64,000 nucleotides of DNA from Actinotalea caeni (GTDB lineage: Bacteria > Actinomycetota > Actinomycetes > Actinomycetales > Beutenbergiaceae), in assembly GCF_009733795.1 (NCBI RefSeq), contig NZ_WNXX01000018.1, forward strand, positions 1 through 64,000. The letters run 5' to 3'. Of this stretch, positions 58,680 to 64,000 are shown piece by piece (positions within the stretch are counted from its first letter, which is position 1; each line of letters begins with the position of its first letter). Position numbers and translations under genes: made by a program. A model generated the notes under the pieces. It was given only the letters and a program-made list of their open reading frames with translations. It was not told the DNA's origin and did no database searches.

Positions 58680-60649
58680 GCGTCCCACCCGCTCTCGGCG
58701 GCCATCCGGAGCACGTCCTCGAGGATCGGCCCGGCGGTCGCCGTCCCGTAGTCGCCCTCCTCGACGAAGACGGCGACGGCGAGGTCGCCCTGGAAGGCGA
58801 TCATCCACGCGTGCGTGGCCGGTGGGTCGTCGGTGCCGTACTGCGCGGTGCCCGACTTGGCCCCGACCGGTTCGCCCGGCACGTCGCGCAGGAACGTCGA
58901 GGTGCCGTCGGTGACCACGCCGCGCATGAGCTCCTGCAGCGCCGCGGCCTCCTCGGCGGTGAGCGGCTGCGCGGGCGGGGTCGGTGCGCCGGCGCCCTCG
59001 ACGACGACGAGGGTCGGCGTCACGGTCTCGCCGGCGGCGACCGACGCCGCGACGCCCGCCATCGCGAGGGGCGAGACGAGCACGCCGCCCTGACCGATGA
59101 GGGCGGCCGCGTGCGCGGTGCCGGTGGCGTCGGCCGGGACGGTGCCGGAGAACCAGGGGAACGGCCAGGAGGCGCCGTCCGGCATGGTGGCGCCCACGCC
59201 GAGGCTGGCCGCGGCCGCCGCGAGGTCGGCCGCGGTGATGCGCGCGTGCTCGGCGATCAGCCCGGTGTTGCAGGACTGCGCGATCGCCTCGCGCAGCGGG
59301 ATCGTGCCGACCGAGCCGGCGGGGTAGCCGGGGTAGTTCTCGAACTCGTAGCCGTCGACGGTCACGGTGGGCGTGCATGCGACCGGTGAGTCCGGCGTGA
59401 GCCCGGCGCGCAGCAGCGCGAGCGCGGTGGCGACCTTGAAGGTCGAGCCCGCCGGGTACTGCCCGAGGGTCGCGGTGCTGAAGCCCTCGCTGCCGGGCCC
59501 GGAGGCGGCGACCAGCACCGCGCCCGTGGACGCCTGCATCGCGACGATCGCGCTGGGGGACTCGACGTCGGCGAGCCGGTCCTCGGCGTAGGTCTGCAGC
59601 GTCGTGTGCAGCGTGGTCCGCAGGTCGGTGCCGTCGACCGCCTCGGAGGTGTAGAGGTCGGTGACGGCGACGCCCTCGGTGTCCACGAGCGTCACCTCGA
59701 GCCCGGGGGTGCCGCGGAGCTGGTCGTCGTAGAGCCGCTGCAGCCCGGACAGACCGACGACGTCGCCCTGCACGACCTGGCCGTCGGAGCCCTCGATGAT
59801 CTCGGCGGTCGCCTCGCCGACCGCACCGAGGATCGGGCGGGCGAAGGTGGGCGTGGGCGGCAGCAGCATGACGTCGTCGACGACGAGCACGCCCGGGAGC
59901 CCGCGCAGCTCGTCCACGCCGTAGACCTCGGCCTGCGACGCACGGATCGTGATCGCGACGACGAACGCCTTCTCCCCGGCCGCGAGCACCCGTTCGGCGA
60001 ACCCGTCGACGTCGTCGAGCGCGAGCTCGCGTGCGAGCGTGGTCGCGGCGCTCTCGTAGTCGTCCTCGTCGAGGTTCTGCTTGTCGATGCCGATCCGCAT
60101 GACCGGCCGCTCCTCGACGAGCACCTCGCCCCCGTGGCCGAGCACCTCGCCGCGCTCGGGCCGGGTGCGCTCGGTGGCGATCGAGTAGCCCTCGGCCGCG
60201 TCGGGGTGCACGACGGCGGGGTCCCACACCGCCGTCCAGCTCTCCTCGCCCTCGGCGTCGGCGACGCGGACGAGCCGCGCCGTCGACTCGACGACCATCG
60301 GCTCGACGTCGGCGCCCATGTCGTAGGTCCAGGTGAGCGCGACGTCGCGCAGGTCCTCGGGCTCCGTGTCGCCCTCGCCCTCGGCGACCTCCGTGATGCC
60401 GGCGACGGCGACCGTGCGGGGCATCTCGACGACCTCGCCGAGCAGCGCCTCGAGCTGCTCGGCCGCCGTGGCCGGGTCGGTCCCCTCGGCGAGCGCGACG
60501 CCGTCGAACGTGCCGTCGGCGAGGTCGGCGGCCAGCGCCTCGGCGACCGGTGCCGGGTCGGCCTCCTCCTCGGGGCTGCTGCAGGCCGTGACGCCGACGA
60601 CGGCGAGCGTGATCGTGCTGACGACGACGGCGACACGGCGGCAACGCAT
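58676..60649 (-). CDS. MecA-type penicillin-binding protein (transpeptidase lipoprotein)
   Basis: 657 residues: lipoprotein signal ending VVGVTAC, an NTF2-like (MecA_N) domain to about residue 145, a PBP dimerisation domain around 150-310, and a transpeptidase domain with S402-T-F-K (PAGSTFK), S459-C-N and K598-S-G. It cross-links peptidoglycan outside the membrane. The MecA_N domain and lipid anchor, instead of a membrane helix, match low-affinity PBP2a-like proteins of actinobacteria. ATG 60649 is likely leaderless (TAGGGT 7 bases before). Confidence 0.92.
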   Translation of the reverse strand: MRCRRVAVVVSTITLAVVGVTACSSPEEEADPAPVAEALAADLADGTFDGVALAEGTDPATAAEQLEALLGEVVEMPRTVAVAGITEVAEGEGDTEPEDLRDVALTWTYDMGADVEPMVVESTARLVRVADAEGEESWTAVWDPAVVHPDAAEGYSIATERTRPERGEVLGHGGEVLVEERPVMRIGIDKQNLDEDDYESAATTLARELALDDVDGFAERVLAAGEKAFVVAITIRASQAEVYGVDELRGLPGVLVVDDVMLLPPTPTFARPILGAVGEATAEIIEGSDGQVVQGDVVGLSGLQRLYDDQLRGTPGLEVTLVDTEGVAVTDLYTSEAVDGTDLRTTLHTTLQTYAEDRLADVESPSAIVAMQASTGAVLVAASGPGSEGFSTATLGQYPAGSTFKVATALALLRAGLTPDSPVACTPTVTVDGYEFENYPGYPAGSVGTIPLREAIAQSCNTGLIAEHARITAADLAAAAASLGVGATMPDGASWPFPWFSGTVPADATGTAHAAALIGQGGVLVSPLAMAGVAASVAAGETVTPTLVVVEGAGAPTPPAQPLTAEEAAALQELMRGVVTDGTSTFLRDVPGEPVGAKSGTAQYGTDDPPATHAWMIAFQGDLAVAVFVEEGDYGTATAGPILEDVLRMAAESGWDA

Positions 60650-60656
60650 GCCAGTC

Positions 60657-60662
60657 ACCCTA
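60657..60662 (-). promoter_or_regulatory. -10 element for leaderless pbp
   Basis: TAGGGT on the minus strand is 7 bases before ATG 60649, with no ribosome binding site. Confidence 0.5.
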
Positions 60663-60665
60663 GGG

Positions 60666-60708
60666 CGGTGGCGGACGCGGGCCGGAGACCCGCACCGCGC
60701 CGCCACCG
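60666..60708 (-). terminator. Two-part hairpin terminator after the efflux pump
   Basis: Outer arms CGGTGGCGG/CCGCCACCG (60666-60674 and 60700-60708) and inner arms GCGGG/CCCGC (60677-60681 and 60689-60693). It lies 20 bases after the efflux-pump stop and separates it from the penicillin-binding-protein promoter. Confidence 0.75.
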
Positions 60709-60728
60709 AACCTTCACGGCGGCCCGCG

Positions 60729-62411
60729 TCAGCGGCGTTCGGCGGACTCCTCGGCCTCGACGACCTCCGGCGAGCCCTCGGCCGCGACCGGACCGGCCGC
60801 CTCGAGCGCACCCTCGGCGCGCTCGGCCGGGGCCTCGTGCAGGGTCTCCCGCAGCGGCAGCGCCTTGATGAACAGGGTGGCGAGGAACGCGACGACGACG
60901 AGCGGGATCGCGACCACGAACACCTGGTGCAGCGCGTCGGCGAGCCCCATCCGGATCGCCTCCTCCACCGGGTCCGGCAGCTGGGCGAGCACGTTCGGGT
61001 CGAGCACCGCGTCGATGCCGATCTCGGTGCCCGCGGGCATCTGCGCCGCCGCGGCGGGGTCGAGGTGGTCGGCGATCGCCGCCGGCAGCCGGCTCGCCAT
61101 CACGGTGCCGAGCACCGCGATGCCGACCGTGCCGCCCGCGGACCGGAAGAACTGCGTGGCCGAGGTGGCGACACCGAGGTCACGGCGCTCGGCGGTGTTC
61201 TGCACGACGAGCGTGTAGGTCTGCATCGTGGCGCCCAGGCCGAGGCCGAGCACGATCATCGCGATCGTCAGCTGCAGGTAGGAGGAGCCGTAGTGCAGCT
61301 GGGTGAGCAGCCCGAACCCGGCGATCATCAGCACGGTGCCGGCGACCATGAACGCCTTGTAGCGGCCGGTGCGGGTGATGAGGGCACCGATGAGCATGCT
61401 GAGCACGATCATCGACAGGCTCATCGGCATGACGATCGCGCCCGAGCTGGTCGCGTTGGCCTCGAGCACGCCCTGGGCGTAGACCGGGATGTAGAAGATC
61501 GCGCCGAACATGCCCATCGCGACCGCGAGGCTCGCGATGTTGGACGCCGTGAAGGTGGGGTTGCGGAACAGCCGCAGCGGGATGACCGGCTCCTCGGCGC
61601 GCCGCTCGATCAGCACGAACGCGACGAGCGCGACGGCGCCGAGCACGTACAGACCGATCACGTGCCAGTCGCTCCACGGGTAGGTGGTGCCGCCCCAGGA
61701 GGTGGCGAGCAGGATCGCGACGAGCGCGACGGTGAGCGTGACGATGCCCCAGACGTCGACGACCGCCTTGCGCGGGGTGTGCGGCAGGTGGAGGTTCTTC
61801 GCGATGAACACCAGGCCGACGAGCCCGAACGGGATCCCGACGAAGAACAGCCAGCGCCAGCCCCAGTGGTCGGTGATGAAGCCACCGGCGAGCGGGCCGG
61901 CGATCGAGCAGATGCCGAAGACGGCGCCCATGAGGCCCTGGTACTTGCCGCGCTGACGCGGCGGGATGATGTCGCCGATGATGACCTGCGACAGCGGCAT
62001 CAGCGTGCCCATGCCGATGCCCTGGATCACGCGGGCACCGACGAGCCACCAGAAGCTCTGCGCGAGCCCGGACAGCACCGCACCGATCATGAACAGCACG
62101 AGACCGGCGATGTAGAACGGGCGGCGGCCGTAGAGGTCGGACAGCTTGCCGACCACCGGCACGACGACCGCGCTCGCCAGCATCGCCGAGGTCGCGAGCC
62201 AGGAGTAGTGCTCCATGCCGCCCAGCTCGGCGACGATGATCGGGAGGGCGGGCGAGACGATCGTCTGGCTGATCGCCGCCACGAACATGCCGATCATGAG
62301 GCCGATGAAGACGGCGCGGGAGCCGGCGTCGAGGTGGAACGGGGCGGGGGTGGTGCCGTTCGACCCGGGGCGACCGGCGCCGTCCGGCCGTGCGGTGGTG
62401 GTGCTCGTCAT
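60729..62411 (-). CDS. DHA2-family (14-helix) multidrug efflux MFS transporter
   Basis: 560 residues, about 14 membrane helices. EmrB/QacA-type motifs: FVAAISQTIVSPALPIIVAELGG (motif D1), GKLSDLYGRRPFYIAGL (motif A), ARVIQGIGMGTLMPLSQVIIGDIIPPRQRGKYQGLMGAVFGICSIAGPLAGGFITDHWGWRW (motifs B and C). A charged 40-residue C-terminal tail is rich in Glu/Ala. It exports lipophilic drugs or metabolites using the proton gradient. ATG 62411 is 93 bases from the divergent TetR gene, the usual repressor-pump pair. Confidence 0.93.
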   Translation of the reverse strand: MTSTTTARPDGAGRPGSNGTTPAPFHLDAGSRAVFIGLMIGMFVAAISQTIVSPALPIIVAELGGMEHYSWLATSAMLASAVVVPVVGKLSDLYGRRPFYIAGLVLFMIGAVLSGLAQSFWWLVGARVIQGIGMGTLMPLSQVIIGDIIPPRQRGKYQGLMGAVFGICSIAGPLAGGFITDHWGWRWLFFVGIPFGLVGLVFIAKNLHLPHTPRKAVVDVWGIVTLTVALVAILLATSWGGTTYPWSDWHVIGLYVLGAVALVAFVLIERRAEEPVIPLRLFRNPTFTASNIASLAVAMGMFGAIFYIPVYAQGVLEANATSSGAIVMPMSLSMIVLSMLIGALITRTGRYKAFMVAGTVLMIAGFGLLTQLHYGSSYLQLTIAMIVLGLGLGATMQTYTLVVQNTAERRDLGVATSATQFFRSAGGTVGIAVLGTVMASRLPAAIADHLDPAAAAQMPAGTEIGIDAVLDPNVLAQLPDPVEEAIRMGLADALHQVFVVAIPLVVVAFLATLFIKALPLRETLHEAPAERAEGALEAAGPVAAEGSPEVVEAEESAERR

Positions 62412-62466
62412 GTGACAGGGAGTCCTCTCGGTGTGCAGCCGATCCATCGTGCCACTTTCTTGCAGT

Positions 62467-62484
62467 CTCTGCAATGTTGCAGAG
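62467..62484. promoter_or_regulatory. TetR operator between pump and regulator
   Basis: CTCTGCAA-TG-TTGCAGAG: an 18-base palindrome with perfect 8-base arms in the 93-base gap between the divergent genes. Outer TGCAG/ATGCA half-sites (62461 and 62486) extend it. Binding would cover both promoters. Confidence 0.8.
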
Positions 62485-62491
62485 CATGCAG

Positions 62492-62497
62492 TAGCAT
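62492..62497 (+). promoter_or_regulatory. -10 element for leaderless tetR
   Basis: TAGCAT ends 7 bases before GTG 62505 with no ribosome binding site; it lies next to the operator. Confidence 0.5.
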
Positions 62498-62504
62498 GCG
62501 ATGC

Positions 62505-63116
62505 GTGACACAGGTAGCGGCGCCGCCCGAGCCGGGGCTGCGCGAGCGCAAGAAGCGCGCCACCCGCCGCGCGCTGCAGTACGCCGCACTGCGGCTGGTG
62601 GCCGAGCGCGGCATGGACGACGTCACGGTCGACGAGATCGCGGCCGCCGCCGACGTCTCGCCGCGCACGTTCTTCAACTACTTCGCCACCAAGGAGGACG
62701 CGCTCAGCGCGCTCGACCCGGACGCGCTGGCGGAGAACCTCGAGGCGATCCGTGCCCGGCCGGCGACCGAGACCCCGCTGCAGACGCTGCGCGAGGTGTA
62801 CCTGGCCCGCGCGGCCCGCACCTCCTCCGACACCGAGTTCTGGCGCCTGCGCGCCCGCGTGACCCGCGACTACCCGCACCTGCTCGTGACGATCTCGGGT
62901 GCCGCGGCGCTCGCCGACCACGCGGTGTCCAAGGTGCTCGCCGAGCGCATGGGCGTCGACCCGCTCACCGACCCGCGGCCGCTGCTGCTGGCCGGTGCCG
63001 CCAGCACCGCCCGCCGCGCCGCGATGCAGCTCTGGCTCGCCGGCGACCAGCAGCGCGACCTCGCCGACGTGCTCGGCGAGTGCTTCGACGCCGTCGCGCA
63101 CCTGGCGCGCGCGTAG
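62505..63116 (+). CDS. TetR-family transcriptional regulator
   Basis: 203 residues: helix-turn-helix RKKRATRRALQYAALRLVAERGMDDVTVDEIAAAADVSPRTFFNYFATKEDALSAL, then an all-helical ligand domain. It is probably the repressor of the divergent DHA2 pump, released by the pump's substrate. GTG 62505 gives the usual short N-terminus; ATG 62496 is an alternative in frame. Followed by a 229-base gap in which I see only a TAGCCT -10-like element at 63295. Confidence 0.9.
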   Translation: MTQVAAPPEPGLRERKKRATRRALQYAALRLVAERGMDDVTVDEIAAAADVSPRTFFNYFATKEDALSALDPDALAENLEAIRARPATETPLQTLREVYLARAARTSSDTEFWRLRARVTRDYPHLLVTISGAAALADHAVSKVLAERMGVDPLTDPRPLLLAGAASTARRAAMQLWLAGDQQRDLADVLGECFDAVAHLARA

Positions 63117-63345
63117 CGGCGCCCAGGTCGGCTCCGGTCGATACCACCCCGGGACGAACGAGCCCGCCGAGCGCCTCCCCGCGGACGACCCCTGGCCTAC
63201 GCCCACGGACCTCCCTCCCGGGGTGGAACTACGCCGAGAGTGAAGCCGCCAGGTTTCCTCCTATTTGACGATGCGTCGTGTCGGGGGCCAGGTCTAGCCT
63301 CGATCGCGGTCCCCACCCCGCCCGCCCAGCGAGAGCAGCTTGCGC

Positions 63346-64000
63346 ATGACACTTCTCAGACTCGCCCTGGCCTACGCCAGGCCCTACCGCACCTGGGTGC
63401 TCGCCGTCGTCGCGCTCCAGCTCGTGTCGACGATCGCCGCGCTGTACCTGCCCAGCCTCAACGGCCGCATCATCGACGAGGGCGTCAGCACCGGAAACAC
63501 CGGCCTGATCTGGGCCCTCGGCCGCGAGATGCTGATCTGGTGCGCCGTGCAGGCGGCCACCGCGATCACCGCGATCTACTTCGGCGCCAGGACCGCGATG
63601 GCGGTCGGGCGCGACATCCGCCGCGACATCTACCGCAAGGTCGACAGCCTCGGCGCGCTCGACATCTCCGCGATCGGCACCGGCTCGCTGATCACCCGCA
63701 ACACCAACGACGTCCAGCAGGTGCAGATGCTCGTGCTGATGACGCTGAACTTCATGGTGTCGACGCCGATCATGTGCGTCGGCGGCATCATCATGGCGCT
63801 GCGCGAGGACGTCGGGCTGTCCTGGCTCGTGTGGGTCTCGGTGCCGGTGCTGTTCGTCATCGTCGGCTTCCTCGTGCGCACGCTGCTGCCGCTGTTCCGG
63901 CTCATGCAGGAGCGCATCGACCGCATCAACGACGTCACCCGTGAGCAGGTCGTCGGCCTGCGCGTGATCCGGGCGTTCGTGCGCGAGCCGTTCGAGGAGG
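63346..64000 (+). CDS. ABC exporter subunit, N-terminal membrane domain (cut by window edge)
   Basis: The first 218 residues of a type IV ABC exporter: RPYRTWVLAVVALQLVSTIAALYLPSLNGRIIDEGVSTGNTGLIWALGREMLIWCAVQAATAITAIYFGARTAMAVGRDIRRDIYRKV, then IGTGSLITRNTNDVQQVQ and a third helix pair. The ATP-binding half lies beyond the window. The N.....IIDEGV pattern is typical of heterodimeric multidrug or lipid exporters encoded by two adjacent genes. GAGAGC precedes ATG 63346. Confidence 0.85.
   Translation, partial: MTLLRLALAYARPYRTWVLAVVALQLVSTIAALYLPSLNGRIIDEGVSTGNTGLIWALGREMLIWCAVQAATAITAIYFGARTAMAVGRDIRRDIYRKVDSLGALDISAIGTGSLITRNTNDVQQVQMLVLMTLNFMVSTPIMCVGGIIMALREDVGLSWLVWVSVPVLFVIVGFLVRTLLPLFRLMQERIDRINDVTREQVVGLRVIRAFVREPFEE

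Noticed and set aside
63117-63345. A small gene or RNA between tetR and the ABC exporter
   Set aside because: No frame with a start signal and no stable hairpin; only a TTGACG (63265) and TAGCCT (63295) with poor spacing.

Overview
The window looks like a chromosomal segment of a very GC-rich actinobacterium. Signs of this are GTG starts preceded by GGAGG-type ribosome binding sites, a class Ib ribonucleotide reductase operon (nrdHIEF) behind two NrdR-like boxes, two mycothiol/DinB-type enzymes, split PntAA/PntAB transhydrogenase subunits, and TAnnnT -10 elements placed 6-7 bases before start codons (leaderless mRNAs). The order Micrococcales, perhaps a Cellulomonas relative, is plausible, but I cannot prove the genus. 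I see no rRNA, tRNA, CRISPR array, prophage or complete insertion sequence. The only mobile DNA is a transposase tail at the left edge.

Layout. 1-5560: transposase remnant, a GNAT acetyltransferase and the nrdH-nrdI-nrdE-nrdF operon on the minus strand, with a long regulatory region upstream of nrdH. 5562-7475: DoxX, a small membrane protein, a histidine kinase remnant and its response regulator. 7495-12858: glycerophosphodiesterase and lacZ (minus), then an M20 amidohydrolase and a small conserved protein (plus). 12906-18869: Nudix, a YtpQ-like protein, an autoregulated ArsR-SRPBCC-DinB operon, and pntAA-pntAB-pntB. 18934-22864: sulfatase, sugar-binding lipoprotein and LacI regulator. 22998-26697: a lipoprotein and a manganese-type ABC importer facing an MntR-like DtxR regulator; both promoters share an operator motif.

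26812-33235 is the most interesting operon: a double-HTH MerR regulator, a fatty acyl-CoA reductase fused to a HAD domain, an SDR, a PlsC acyltransferase, a possible 35-residue peptide and an alkylglycerone-phosphate-synthase-like flavoprotein. Most junctions are ATGA/GTGA overlaps. Together these activities would make 1-alkyl (ether) glycerolipids by the DHAP route. 33308-39508: DUF6194, an Imm5-like protein, an IRED-like reductase with divergent HxlR, a VOC gene remnant, a PIF1-type helicase with a degenerate exonuclease-like region and BRCT tail, and a PHP/DUF2243/CtaG set. 40573-46209: MerR-MFS pair, MocR, a BBE flavoprotein, a mycothiol-type enzyme, a truncated ArsR gene and a YCII protein.

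46369-53963 is a carbohydrate module built from Gfo/Idh/MocA dehydrogenases, two TIM-barrel isomerase/epimerase-like proteins, ThuA and a ROK regulator. This set resembles 3-keto-sugar (oxidise, process, reduce) catabolism. Arrays of a short repeat with a 28-29 base period lie near both ends. 54097-64000: HdeD-like protein, a coiled-coil protein, an aminoglycoside-phosphotransferase-like kinase, a lipoprotein, another Gfo/Idh/MocA enzyme, a MecA-type penicillin-binding protein, a DHA2 efflux pump with divergent TetR, and the start of an ABC exporter cut by the window edge.
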